Below, piece after piece: positions 53,555 to 64,000 of a stretch of DNA of 64,000 bases. Location: assembly GCA_016716905.1 (NCBI GenBank), contig JADJUS010000022.1, positions 1,227,501-1,291,500 on the forward strand, read 5' to 3'. How positions within the stretch are numbered: the stretch's first letter is position 1; the number at the start of each line of letters is the position of its first letter. This stretch comes from Acidobacteriota bacterium. GTDB taxonomy: Bacteria > Acidobacteriota > Vicinamibacteria > Vicinamibacterales > SCN-69-37. The translations under genes were made by a program, and so were the position numbers. Under the pieces are notes generated by a model. The model was given only the letters and a program-made list of their open reading frames with translations. It ran no database searches and was not told where the DNA came from.

Positions 53555-54580
53555 GTGCCCATCCTTCGCAAGCCGTACCTGATATTCCTTGCCGACGTCA
53601 CGCTCGCCTCCGACGCGAAAACGGGCTTTGGCCTGCGCGACTGGTGCGGCGCGGACGTGATCGGCGAGTGTCGTCTTCCACAGGGCACCGTGTCGCTGGG
53701 CCTGCCGACGATGCGGCCCCAGGAGGCGGCATCAGCCGGTGCGGGGTCGCTGGTCATCGGCGTGGCTGTGGTTGGCGGGCAATTGCCTCGCACATGGCTG
53801 CCCCCACTCGTGGAAGCGCTCGACCATGGCCTGGACCTGGTGAGCGGCATGCATACGCGGCTGACGAGCTTCCCTGAACTTGTGGAGGCCGCCGCCCGAG
53901 GCGGCGGTCGCCTCGTGGACGTGCGCGCGACGGATCGCGTGCTGCCCACCGGCACCGGCATCAAACGCCCCGGCAAGCGTGTGCTCACCGTCGGCACAGA
54001 CTGCGCACTGGGGAAGAAATACACCGCGCTCGCGTTGACGCGCTCGCTGCAGGCGGCCGGCGCCAATGCGACCTTCCGCGCGACGGGCCAAACGGGCATC
54101 ATGATCGCGGGAGATGGCATCGCCGTGGACGCAGTCGTGGCAGACTTCGTGGCCGGCGCGGCGGAATTGATCTCGCCCGCAAACGACCCCGATCACTGGG
54201 ATGTGATCGAGGGCCAGGGCGCGCTCTTCCATCCGGCGTACGCCGGCGTGACACTCGGACTGATTCACGGTTCGCAGCCCGACGCGATCGTGCTGTGTCA
54301 CGACCCGTCACGACACACCATCGAAGACTACCCACACGTACCACTCCCTTCGTTGGGCGTCGCGATTGATCGGTACCTGGAAGCCGCGCGACTGACGAAC
54401 CCCGACGTGCGCTGCGCCGGCATCGCGATCAACTCTTCGTCTCTCGACGAGCGTGAGTGGCTGGCGTACCAATCGAGACTGGCCGCGGAATTCGACCTTC
54501 CCATCTGCGACCCCGTGCGCACCGGCGTTGACGCCATCGCGCAGCGACTCCTTCAACCGCGGCGGCCGGAATCTCAATGA
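53555..54580 (+). CDS. dgcN: DUF1611 protein, DgcN-like (D-glutamate N-acetyltransferase)
   Basis: 341 residues from GTG 53555; a longer frame upstream lies inside the preceding gene. The N-terminal DUF1611_N part runs LIFLADVTLASDAKTGFGLR and the C-terminal part has a P-loop (TVGTDCALGKKYTALALTR) and GQTGIMIAGDGIAVDAVVAD. DgcN is known to acetylate D-glutamate (from acetyl-CoA) as the first step of its degradation. It overlaps the next gene by four bases (ATGA), and that gene is the expected partner DgcA, which strongly supports the call. Confidence 0.88.
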   Translation: MPILRKPYLIFLADVTLASDAKTGFGLRDWCGADVIGECRLPQGTVSLGLPTMRPQEAASAGAGSLVIGVAVVGGQLPRTWLPPLVEALDHGLDLVSGMHTRLTSFPELVEAAARGGGRLVDVRATDRVLPTGTGIKRPGKRVLTVGTDCALGKKYTALALTRSLQAAGANATFRATGQTGIMIAGDGIAVDAVVADFVAGAAELISPANDPDHWDVIEGQGALFHPAYAGVTLGLIHGSQPDAIVLCHDPSRHTIEDYPHVPLPSLGVAIDRYLEAARLTNPDVRCAGIAINSSSLDEREWLAYQSRLAAEFDLPICDPVRTGVDAIAQRLLQPRRPESQ

Positions 54581-55563
54581 CGTTGCACGTCGCGCTGGCG
54601 CTTGAACGCTGGCCGCTGCTCGAGCCGTTCGAGATTGCGCGCGAGACAATCGCCGACTTTCCGCTGCTCCACCTCACTCTCACGGATGCAGAAGGCCGAC
54701 AGGGTCGAGCCGAAGCGGCCGGGGTGGACTACCAAGACGAAACACCGGAAGGCATGGCGATGACCATCCGGGCGGTCGCGCCGGCCCTGCGTGCGGATCT
54801 CGATGGCGACGCGTTGGCCGCGCTGCTGCCCGCCGGCGGAGCCCGCAACGCCGTCGACTGCGCACTCTGGGACTTGCGCGCCAAGCAGACAGGGGTTCGG
54901 GCCTGGGAGACGGCGGGCCTGCCGCCGCTGCATCCCCTCACCACGGCATTCACGCTGGGCCTGGGCACCGCAGACGACGTCAGGCGGCGCGCGCGGGCAG
55001 CGAAGGATCTGCCGCTGATCAAGCTGAAGGTCGATCGTACGCGCCACATCGATCTCGTCCGAATTGTCCGCGATGTACTGCCGTCGTCACGAATCGTGGT
55101 GGACGCCAACGAAAGTTGGACGCCCGCGCTGCTTGAGTCACTGTTGCCCGCGATGGCGGCCAACGGTGTCGAGTTGATTGAGCAGCCGCTACCGCGCGGC
55201 GGCGACGAGGCGCTCGAGACGCTGGGAGCGTCGATCCCGATCGCGGCCGACGAGTCATGCACCGACCGCGCGTCGTTGACCGCGCTGGTCTCGCGGTACC
55301 AGGCGGTGAACATCAAGCTCGACAAGTGCGGCGGCCTGACCGAGGCGCTGGCACTGGCCCGCGCCGCCCGCGCGCTCGGCCTCGACGTCATGGTCGGCAA
55401 CATGTGCGGCACATCGCTCGGCATGGCGCCGGCGTTTCTCGTCGCCCAATTGGCCCGATGGGTGGACCTGGATGGTCCACTGCTGCAGCACAGCGACCGT
55501 CCACATCCCATGACCTACACCACCGGCATTGTGCACCCGCCTGAGCCTGAGCTCTGGGGCTAG
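54577..55563 (+). CDS. dgcA: Dipeptide epimerase / N-acetyl-D-glutamate racemase DgcA (enolase superfamily)
   Basis: 328 residues of the enolase superfamily. The barrel carries the acid/base lysines in LIKLKVD (Lys149, Lys151), the metal ligands Asp176 (VDANESW), Glu202 (EQPLP) and Asp225 (AADES), and the opposite lysine in NIKLDKCGG (Lys247). These are the residues of the L-Ala-D/L-Glu epimerase group, which includes DgcA. In the DgcN-DgcA pathway it converts N-acetyl-D-glutamate to N-acetyl-L-glutamate; a cell-wall dipeptide epimerase role is the alternative. Coupled to dgcN by ATGA; followed after 26 bases by a deacylase gene. Confidence 0.88.
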   Translation: MTLHVALALERWPLLEPFEIARETIADFPLLHLTLTDAEGRQGRAEAAGVDYQDETPEGMAMTIRAVAPALRADLDGDALAALLPAGGARNAVDCALWDLRAKQTGVRAWETAGLPPLHPLTTAFTLGLGTADDVRRRARAAKDLPLIKLKVDRTRHIDLVRIVRDVLPSSRIVVDANESWTPALLESLLPAMAANGVELIEQPLPRGGDEALETLGASIPIAADESCTDRASLTALVSRYQAVNIKLDKCGGLTEALALARAARALGLDVMVGNMCGTSLGMAPAFLVAQLARWVDLDGPLLQHSDRPHPMTYTTGIVHPPEPELWG

Positions 55564-55589
55564 AACCCGTGGGTCATAATGCGTTCACC

Positions 55590-57113
55590 ATGCACCGATT
55601 CGTGATGCTCGCCACCGCCGGGGTGCTCGCCGGCGTCTCACTGGTGGCCCTTGATCGGCCGGCTCCACAATCGTCTACCACGCTGATTCGCAACGCCATC
55701 CTGATCGACGGCACTGGCGCCGCTCCGGTGCGCGGCGATGTGCGCGTGACCGGTGACCGCATTGTCGCGGTCGGAACGCTGGCGCCGATGGACGGGGATC
55801 GCGTGATTGACGCCGGCGGCCTGGCCCTGGCCCCGGGGTTCATCGACACACACAGCCACCACGATCGCGGCTTGCAGACCGGTCGTGATGCGCTCGCCAT
55901 GGTGAGTCAGGGCATCACCACGATCGTCATCGGCCAGGACGGCGGTGGGTCGGGGTTGGCCGCGCTCTTCAATCGGCTGGAGAAGGAACCCGTCTCGGTG
56001 AACGTGGCCTCGTATGCCGGTCACGGTCCACTGCGAAGCCGCGTCATGGGCGAGGACTTCAAGCGGAAAGCGACTGCGGAAGAAGTTGAACGCATGAAGC
56101 CGTTGCTCCAGGCCGAGATGGAAGCCGGTGCTCTTGGCCTGTCCACCGGCCTTGAGTACGACCCGGGCATCTATTCGGACCGTTCCGAGGTGCTGGCGCT
56201 GGCCAAGGTCGCCGGTGATGCCGGCGGCCGCTACATCAGTCACGTGCGCAGCGAGGATCGATGGTTCTGGGAGGCGATCGACGAAGTGATCGCCATCGGC
56301 CGTACGCACAACATGCCGGTGCAAATCTCGCACATCAAACTAGGCATGTTGGATCTGTGGGGGCAGGCGGACAAGGCGATCGCCGTGCTCAACAAGGCGC
56401 GTGCATCCGGCGTGCAACTCACGGCCGACATCTACCCCTACACCTACTGGCAATCCAACCTCGGCGTCTTTTTTCCCACGCGCAATTTCTCGGATCGCAC
56501 AGAAGCCACGTTCGTGCTCGAGCACGTCACACACGCCGAAGAGATCATCTTCAACAGCTTCAGCCGGCATCCCGAGTACGCGGGCAAGACGCTGGCGCAA
56601 GTCGCAGTGCTGCGCGGCACATCAAATGTGCAGACCCTGCTCGACTTGCTCGACGAGCCCGGCGGCCCCGGCGTCGGCATCGTGGCTCGGGGGATGGCCG
56701 ATGCGGATGTGGAGCGACTGATGCAGTGGCCGTTCGCCAATCTATGCAGCGACGGCCAGTCCACCGGCCTTCACCCTCGCGGCTTCGGCAGTTTTCCGAA
56801 AGTGCTCGGACCCTTTGTGCGCGACAAGAAATTGTTTCCGGTCGAAGAGGCCGTGCGCAAAATGACCAGCCTGGCGGCAGCAAACGTGGGCCTGCTGAAT
56901 CGCGGCCGCCTGGCACCGGGGCACTTTGCGGATCTTGTACTCTTCGATCCTGCAACCGTGGCCGACCGAGCTGACTTCGGCAAGGCTCAGGCGCAGGCGG
57001 TGGGCATCCACACCGTCTGGGTCAACGGGCAGATTGTGTTTCAGAACGGCAAGACCACCGGCACGTACTCGGGCCGACCCATCCGCAGAGAAGCACCCGT
57101 TCGCCCGCGCTAG
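55590..57113 (+). CDS. N-acyl-D-amino-acid deacylase-like amidohydrolase, exported
   Basis: About 507 residues from the ATG at 55590, which starts a signal peptide (MHRFVMLATAGVLAGVSLVA). Amidohydrolase marks: LIRNAILIDGTGAAPVRGDV, the metal motif GFIDTHSHHDRG, GIYSDRSEVLALAKVAGDAG, YISHVRSEDRWFWEA, VQISHIKLG (His) and the late aspartate in LCSDGQSTG, ending in HFADLVLFDPATV. The D-aminoacylase group carries these same elements. It could deacylate N-acyl-D-amino acids outside the cytoplasm, or complete D-amino-acid use after DgcN/DgcA. The export signal makes the latter indirect. Ends in a 4-base convergent overlap with the next gene. Confidence 0.85.
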   Translation: MHRFVMLATAGVLAGVSLVALDRPAPQSSTTLIRNAILIDGTGAAPVRGDVRVTGDRIVAVGTLAPMDGDRVIDAGGLALAPGFIDTHSHHDRGLQTGRDALAMVSQGITTIVIGQDGGGSGLAALFNRLEKEPVSVNVASYAGHGPLRSRVMGEDFKRKATAEEVERMKPLLQAEMEAGALGLSTGLEYDPGIYSDRSEVLALAKVAGDAGGRYISHVRSEDRWFWEAIDEVIAIGRTHNMPVQISHIKLGMLDLWGQADKAIAVLNKARASGVQLTADIYPYTYWQSNLGVFFPTRNFSDRTEATFVLEHVTHAEEIIFNSFSRHPEYAGKTLAQVAVLRGTSNVQTLLDLLDEPGGPGVGIVARGMADADVERLMQWPFANLCSDGQSTGLHPRGFGSFPKVLGPFVRDKKLFPVEEAVRKMTSLAAANVGLLNRGRLAPGHFADLVLFDPATVADRADFGKAQAQAVGIHTVWVNGQIVFQNGKTTGTYSGRPIRREAPVRPR

Positions 57114-59968
57114 CGGCGGACGACGGTGGTCAACTCGGGCTCGACGTTTTCGAAGAACAGGCCCTGGAAGCGGCCGGGCGGCAGCGTCGGCACGCGCAGC
57201 TCGATGCGGTGCTCCACGTCGGGCGCGAGTAAAGACACGTCGGCGTAGAAGCCGAGGAACGTGCGCTTGGGCGCATGGCCGTAGATGCTGTTGTACGCGC
57301 GGACCAGCTCGACAGGCTTGCCGTCGATTGTCATCGAGACCTCCATGGCCTCGTCCGGCTCGGCGATCTGGACAAACAGCAGCAGGCGATCCGACCCCAG
57401 CCAGGGCGCGCGCAGGTCATCGGCGGTATAGGGCACCGGCCACGCGGCCTTCCTCGCCCTGAGTTGCGTGAAGACCCGGCCGGGAATCACCACATTTCCG
57501 GTGAGCGTGCCCCCCGTGAATGCGGCATCGTACGGCCACACGCCGGCGCCGCGCCCGAACGCGCGACCCTCAAAGGTCACAGTCGCCTCAACCACGTTCT
57601 GCTGCCGCCTGAATGGAGTCTCGCGACCGTTGACCACTAACCGCGTGGGGCCAATCAGCGGCGGTCCAGCAGGCAACAGGACTTGCAGCGGCACGGAGGT
57701 GCCTGGTTCGCCGGCCACACCTGTGACTGTCACGACACCACTCGAAACGGTGACGCTTCCGGAAGCATTAAACACCTGCGCCGCATTCATTGGCGCCGCG
57801 GGGCTGATCTCCAGCACCACAGCTTCAGTGGCGGGCATGGCAATCTTCACCACGTCGCCGTAGCTCCACACTCCGCTGCCGGGTTTGCCGATCAGGCGGC
57901 CTTCATGCGGATGCAACTCCTTGATCACGTATCGCGAACCCGCGGCGCCCTTCGTCAAACCAATGGACGTATCCAGCGTGAACGACCCGTCCATCGTCCG
58001 GTAGTTGGGATTAAAGACGAAGACAAAGCCGCGGTTGCCCGTGATGGCCGCCGTGCCGTCCACCCGGCCGAGCATCGGCGGGCCGATGATCGGCTTGAGG
58101 TGGCGAAGCACGTCGGCGTTGGTGTCGGTCCAATCGAGCCACCGGCGGAAAAACGCCTTGTCGGCCGCGCTGAACGCCTTGAACTCAGCCTCGTCCCTGG
58201 CAGGGATGTAACTGATGGTGTGATTAAACGGCGCCGTACCCACCGAGGACAGCAGCGAGTACTTCCACCCGAGGACGTCCCAGTCGCGGGGCCGGAAGCG
58301 ATCGCGCCGCATCACGTTCTTTTCGTCAGTGCGTTCGGTCTGGTGCGTGATGTAGCCAGGCATGATCTCGGCCGGCGTGAACCGCTCCACCCTGTACTTC
58401 CACGCGGCAAAACGTTGCCGGTTGGCCGACACCCGGTCGGTGTGCAGGTCGGGGAACGCAAGGAAGCTCTCGGGTTGCTCGTCGGTGAGTGTGGGATGCG
58501 GATACGACCCGGCAAGCCATGTCCACGGACCAAAGCTCATGTACTGCTGGCGGCCGTCGATGACGATGTCGGGGACGCGGCGGCGGAGTTCTTCGAGGAT
58601 GCGGCGCGTGCCGAACCACTGCGTGTATTTGCTGGTCGCGGCCGGATCGTCATACGCGATCCACCAGTGATCAAAAGAGAATCCGCCGGCGCCTGTGGCC
58701 TTCACGAAATCCACGAGCGTGTTGACCCACCAGTCCTGAAAGCCCCGCTGCCCGGTGTCAACGCCGCGGTATCCACCAAGCTCGCCCTTGGCCCACGCCG
58801 TCCAGGCCGGGTCCTGCAGGAAGGGCAACGTGGGATAGGCGTAGGCGACGAACTTCAGGCCGTTCGCCGCTCCGGTGTCCAGCATCGTGCGGAGCGAGGC
58901 CGGCACCGGATCGCGGCCCGGGACCCACTCGCCCTTGCGGATCTTCTGGCCCAGGCCGAAGAACAGCAGGTTCTCCCATCCCCACGCATCGCGATTGTCT
59001 TTGAGCGCCGCGAGCGCCGAGTTCGACGGCGCAAACAGGGTGCTGCCTGCGCCAAGCTGCCCTGCCATATCGAGGATGCGCCGGTACTCCGCCCAGCCTT
59101 CAGGTGTGGCCACGTCGATCTGGTAGTCGTTTTCTGTCCACGGCACATGCACACGAATGCTTTTGGCGGGGCGGTACAACAGAAACGCACGGACCGCATC
59201 TACAAGCGCATCGGACTCGGCGTCGTCGATCACGGGATTCTCGCGGAGGTAGCGCTCGTAGTCGGCCACGTGCACCCACTCGGGCACGGACCTGGCCGGC
59301 ATGACTCTGCCCGTGCGGGTCACCACGCCGAGCAGCAGGCGGTCGGTCTCAAACGGGCCGTTGGTGGAGTTCCATTCCATCTCCGGCGCATACGAGCCCT
59401 TCAGCCGTGAACCGGTTGCCGTGTGGACGTTGTAGGGGTTCTGGTAGAGCGCAAAGAGCGACAGCCCACGCGACTGCGTGGTTGCCGCCGGCATCCGATA
59501 CATCATGCCGAAGCGGCCTTCGGACAAGGACAACTGTTCGACTGCGGCCGGTGTGACTGCAGCGTCGAACGCGCTCACATCGTTGACTTTGAACGTGCCA
59601 GGCGCGGTCGGTGCGACCGACAATTGCTTCGACAGGAATCCCCAACCCGGCCGCAATTCGTACGTGACGGTCACGCGGGCGCCCGGCAGCGCATAGGAAA
59701 ACGCCGCGGTGCCGATCGGTGACGACACAGGTGCGGGCACAACCGTGGAGGAATCGATCGTCTGACCGTTGATCGTCACGGTGAAGCGATCGCCCTGGAA
59801 CCGTACCGACTCCCCGGTCGTGAGATCCACGATCGACTCGAGCCGCCCGTCCGTCACCGTGGCTCTCAGTCGCTGGTTCTCAAGCACTGTGGCGGACTGC
59901 GTGGATCCCTGCACGGTGAGGGAGGCCATGACGCCGACGATCATGAATGCAAGAACTCGTGTGTGCAC
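57110..59968 (-). CDS. Large secreted glycosidase-like protein, family uncertain
   Basis: 952 residues from GTG 59968, chosen for GGAGG 8 bases ahead and the signal peptide (HTRVLAFMIVGVMASLTVQG). N-terminal ~220 residues are beta-sandwich, then a probable (beta/alpha)8 barrel ~245-640 (IRVHVPWTENDYQIDVATPE, GLKFVAYAYPTLPF, GAGGFSFDHWWIAYDD, DIVIDGRQQYM), then a C-terminal beta region. The Asp in FSFDHW and Asp in VIDGR could be the catalytic pair of an alpha-galactosidase-clan-like enzyme, but this is inference from layout. The family could not be named. Ends 4 bases into the deacylase stop; starts 14 bases after the next minus-strand gene. Confidence 0.7.
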   Translation of the reverse strand: MHTRVLAFMIVGVMASLTVQGSTQSATVLENQRLRATVTDGRLESIVDLTTGESVRFQGDRFTVTINGQTIDSSTVVPAPVSSPIGTAAFSYALPGARVTVTYELRPGWGFLSKQLSVAPTAPGTFKVNDVSAFDAAVTPAAVEQLSLSEGRFGMMYRMPAATTQSRGLSLFALYQNPYNVHTATGSRLKGSYAPEMEWNSTNGPFETDRLLLGVVTRTGRVMPARSVPEWVHVADYERYLRENPVIDDAESDALVDAVRAFLLYRPAKSIRVHVPWTENDYQIDVATPEGWAEYRRILDMAGQLGAGSTLFAPSNSALAALKDNRDAWGWENLLFFGLGQKIRKGEWVPGRDPVPASLRTMLDTGAANGLKFVAYAYPTLPFLQDPAWTAWAKGELGGYRGVDTGQRGFQDWWVNTLVDFVKATGAGGFSFDHWWIAYDDPAATSKYTQWFGTRRILEELRRRVPDIVIDGRQQYMSFGPWTWLAGSYPHPTLTDEQPESFLAFPDLHTDRVSANRQRFAAWKYRVERFTPAEIMPGYITHQTERTDEKNVMRRDRFRPRDWDVLGWKYSLLSSVGTAPFNHTISYIPARDEAEFKAFSAADKAFFRRWLDWTDTNADVLRHLKPIIGPPMLGRVDGTAAITGNRGFVFVFNPNYRTMDGSFTLDTSIGLTKGAAGSRYVIKELHPHEGRLIGKPGSGVWSYGDVVKIAMPATEAVVLEISPAAPMNAAQVFNASGSVTVSSGVVTVTGVAGEPGTSVPLQVLLPAGPPLIGPTRLVVNGRETPFRRQQNVVEATVTFEGRAFGRGAGVWPYDAAFTGGTLTGNVVIPGRVFTQLRARKAAWPVPYTADDLRAPWLGSDRLLLFVQIAEPDEAMEVSMTIDGKPVELVRAYNSIYGHAPKRTFLGFYADVSLLAPDVEHRIELRVPTLPPGRFQGLFFENVEPELTTVVRR

Positions 59969-59982
59969 GTGACGATCCTCCC

Positions 59983-60714
59983 TTACAGATAGAGCGGCGA
60001 GAGGACACGGCCCATCCACGCGAGGGCGGTAGACAACGCGGTGCCTGCCGGCGTGGGCCTGAGAAGAATGGCGCCCGCTTCAAGGGCGAGTGATAGCGGG
60101 AGTCCCCAGCGATAGATGCGATGTACCCCATCGCCCTTGCGTACGTCGATGAGGATCGCCGCCACCACGATGAGGTTGGGCGCGAACACGCCGGCAATCC
60201 CGGCTGCGGGGCCAAACCCCATGACTTGCGCGAGCACCCGGAACGCGGCGGCTCCAAGGCCGCCTGCGCTGGCCAGCAGCATGTAACGCTTGTGGTCGGA
60301 CCGCGTCCGGCGATGACGAAACCCCAGGCCGTAGAACATCGTGAACAACACCAGGGTCATGAAGATCCCGGGTCCGAGCGCTTCGAAGAACGGCGACCCT
60401 TCGCCGCGACGAACAAGCTCCATCTGCATGCCGATGACGACCAATCCGGTCAGCACCATCGCGACCGCGAGCGCCAGACTCGCCATGCCGAGCCGACGGT
60501 GCACCGCGACCCTGCGCGTCGCGATGAGCCCGGCCTGCAGGGGAAAGAGCAGGTACCAGAGGAAAAACGTCCAGCCATGTACATGCACTGTGGGAGACAC
60601 GGGCGGATAGGCGCCATCGAGCATCGGCCCGAAGTACGTGAACGAGAATCCCAGGAATGCGACGCCGCTGGTGACGAGGGCGAGCCACAGGTACGCAGAC
60701 ACGGCCGACATCAT
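59983..60714 (-). CDS. Hypothetical integral membrane protein
   Basis: About 243 residues from the double ATG at 60714 (MMSAVSAYLW). Seven or so hydrophobic helices: 8-28 (LALVTSGVAFLGFSFTYFG), 45-65, 75-95, 115-135, 145-170, 175-195 and 205-225. Histidines in HVHGWTFFLWY and RRTRSDHKRYM. No recognised family. Located 14 bases before the glycosidase-like gene in the same direction, so possibly co-transcribed. No function proposed. Confidence 0.72.
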   Translation of the reverse strand: MMSAVSAYLWLALVTSGVAFLGFSFTYFGPMLDGAYPPVSPTVHVHGWTFFLWYLLFPLQAGLIATRRVAVHRRLGMASLALAVAMVLTGLVVIGMQMELVRRGEGSPFFEALGPGIFMTLVLFTMFYGLGFRHRRTRSDHKRYMLLASAGGLGAAAFRVLAQVMGFGPAAGIAGVFAPNLIVVAAILIDVRKGDGVHRIYRWGLPLSLALEAGAILLRPTPAGTALSTALAWMGRVLSPLYL

Positions 60715-60739
60715 ACAGGGTTCATGCCCGAGCACCGCG

Positions 60740-62674
<1,935 letters not shown>

Positions 62675-62734
62675 GAGGGACCTCCTTGGGGTCGCTCCGG
62701 CCATTCTACGCCCGCAACGGAAATGAGCCAATGA

Positions 62735-62985
62735 GCCAATGGGGCGGGGGGGGCGCTTTGGGCCTTGGGGGTTTTTAGGGGGGGAGCATTCGGAGGGGCC
62801 AGCAGACGGGGCGGGCGAGGGGGGTCGGGTGGGGGGGACACTCAACGGAGACGGCAGCCGCCCACTCGAACCGGACCCGCCCCCCAACCCCCCGGCACGC
62901 CACCACCGACACCCCGAACACACAGCTTCTTCCCACTGACGAGAACAAACAAACTTACCGAAGCGACGGGCCTCTGCTGAAGCGC
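62735..62985. other. G-run-rich, low-quality-looking junction
   Basis: Between about 62735 and 62850 the + strand has repeated G homopolymers (7-8 G) unlike flanking sequence. A CCCC-rich stretch (~62879-62900) follows. It lies where the C-terminus of the SDR/DUF2867 gene should end, and reading frames through it are Gly/Arg/Pro-rich. Possibly degraded base calls, as at 23268-23826. Confidence 0.5.
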
Positions 62986-64000
62986 CTTCCGTCCCAGGTT
63001 GTCGATCATGCTGTTGAAGATCGGCCCGTGCATCGGATACAGCGAATACCAGTACAGGAGCCCAAAAAGACCTTTGGGTGCGAAGAAGGCGGTCTGCACC
63101 AGCAGCGTCTGACCGGCGTCGTGTGGGCGTGCCTCAAACTGCAGCCAGGCGCGGCCGGGCACCTTCATCTCAGCTCGGAGGCGCAGCAAGCGATCGGGCT
63201 CCACGGCTTCGACGCGCCAGAAGTCCAGTGCGTCCCCCGCGCGCAGCACGTCAGGGTCTCTGCGGCCGCGGCGAAAGCCCACGCCGCCGACGAGCCGATC
63301 CAGCATCCCGCGCAAGCGCCACGCCCAATTGAAGCTGGGCCACCCACGATCGCCGCCAATCGCCGTGAACGCTTTGAAGACGGCAGCCGGCGGCGCGGCC
63401 ACCACGCGCTGCCGCCGTTCAATCAACATGCCGTCCTGCTGCGTGAAGGCGAAGGGCGCGGTGTCCCCCTGGGACGTGGCGAGCGCGTCACTCCAGGTGG
63501 ACTCCACATGACCGGCATCGAGCTCCGCCAACGCGCGCTCAACGGCTGTGCGGTAATCAAGCACTTCGATCGCCGGAAACAGGCGGCGCGCCGTGTCATC
63601 GCGCACCACCACTTCGTTGCGCAGGCCTTCAATCAGCGGCGTGGCGATCTCGGCCGGAATGGGCGTCACCCAGTGCACCCAGTACGACGACAGGCGCGGC
63701 GTCAGCACCGGGACAGGAATCAGCCAGCGCTTCAAACCGCGAACCTGCGCATAACCGAGCATCATGTCGCCGTACGTCAGCACGTCGGCACCGCCGATTT
63801 CGATCGTCCGGCCGGTGCTCTCCGGCACCTCGAGCGCGCCGGCGAGGTAGTCCAGCACATTGCGGATGCCAATAGGCTGCACGCGCGTGTAGACCCACTT
63901 CGGGCAGATCATCGCCGGCAGACGCTCCGTCAGGTTGCGGATCATCTCGAACGACGCGCTCCCGGAACCGACGATGACGGCCGCGCGAAATTCGGTCACG
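62842..64000 (-). CDS. NAD-dependent epimerase/SDR protein with DUF2867 domain, truncated by window edge
   Basis: The open frame reaches the right edge, so the Rossmann GxxGxxG start is missing; what is seen begins TEFRAAVIVGSGSASFEMIR, the middle of the SDR domain. It continues with TRVQPIGIRNVLDYLAGALE and then a DUF2867 domain (~150-345) with ALDFWRVEAVEPDRLLRLRA and FAPKGLFGLLYWYSLYPMHG. After GRKALQQ the sequence turns Gly/Arg-rich (to 62842) and no longer looks like family sequence, so the true C-terminus is probably masked by the bad junction. Likely a cytosolic oxidoreductase of unknown substrate. Confidence 0.78.
   Translation of the reverse strand, partial: VTEFRAAVIVGSGSASFEMIRNLTERLPAMICPKWVYTRVQPIGIRNVLDYLAGALEVPESTGRTIEIGGADVLTYGDMMLGYAQVRGLKRWLIPVPVLTPRLSSYWVHWVTPIPAEIATPLIEGLRNEVVVRDDTARRLFPAIEVLDYRTAVERALAELDAGHVESTWSDALATSQGDTAPFAFTQQDGMLIERRQRVVAAPPAAVFKAFTAIGGDRGWPSFNWAWRLRGMLDRLVGGVGFRRGRRDPDVLRAGDALDFWRVEAVEPDRLLRLRAEMKVPGRAWLQFEARPHDAGQTLLVQTAFFAPKGLFGLLYWYSLYPMHGPIFNSMIDNLGRKALQQRPVASVSLFVLVSGKKLCVRGVGGGVPGGWGAGPVRVGGCRLR

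Noticed and set aside
57683..59410. Plus-strand frame of about 575 codons
   Set aside because: Antisense to the secreted glycosidase-like protein, with no recognisable motifs.

Overview
The window is GC-rich and densely coded. It looks like a chromosomal segment of an Acidobacteriota bacterium, most likely of the Vicinamibacteria type. This is inference from gene content: PadR regulators next to MacB/FtsX permeases with a helical N-terminal prefix (the ADOP type), a VWA protein of the acidobacterial kind, sortilin/BNR-repeat secreted proteins, tandem DUF4097 adhesin-like proteins, and many secreted peptidases and amidohydrolases. No rRNA, tRNA, CRISPR array, prophage or intact insertion sequence was recognised.

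Layout. 1-10.4 kb: a truncated S9 peptidase, a PadR-ADOP permease pair bracketed by CCCCAGTT-type repeats, gamma-glutamyltransferase, a VWA protein, and a convergent serine hydrolase that shares a perfect 27-bp inverted repeat with it. 10.5-15.6 kb: DinB-like and Nudix genes, a small unknown, then a dsbD-tlpA thiol-redox operon. 15.7-21.4 kb: two DUF4097 proteins, an SDR epimerase, an amidohydrolase, a DinB protein and rsmE, with a palindromic doublet repeat in two gaps and a half copy in a third. 21.5-24.6 kb: a two-gene membrane-protein operon whose upstream part is replaced by about 560 bases of almost pure G/C, probably an artefact, followed by a fasciclin protein. 24.7-30.7 kb: a small glycosyltransferase/lipoprotein operon, a leaderless two-gene nucleotidyltransferase module resembling a toxin-antitoxin pair, a PadR-RDD pair and an outer-membrane porin.

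30.7-34.2 kb: a minimal periplasmic nitrate reductase operon, napD-napA-napB, with the end of a fasciclin gene left in frame just after napB. 34.3-44.2 kb: two large sortilin-type beta-propeller proteins flanking an aminopeptidase P-like protein, a penicillin acylase and a broken HTH/propeller gene. 44.2-46.6 kb: a second ADOP permease. 46.7-53.5 kb: the most notable block, an apparent extracellular electron-transfer conduit: a membrane FAD/2Fe-2S oxidoreductase, a b-type membrane protein, a decaheme cytochrome (DmsE/MtrA type) and an MtrB/PioB porin, closed by a strong terminator, with a divergent FdhI-type cytochrome b. 53.5-57.1 kb: a D-glutamate-type cassette (DgcN, DgcA, N-acyl-D-amino-acid deacylase). 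57.1-64 kb: a large secreted glycosidase-like protein, a membrane protein, a CocE/NonD hydrolase and a truncated SDR/DUF2867 protein.

Together the genes suggest a heterotroph living on peptides and amino acids, with flexible anaerobic respiration (nitrate and possibly extracellular acceptors) and cytochrome/thiol maturation functions. All functions are read from sequence motifs; no database search was possible.
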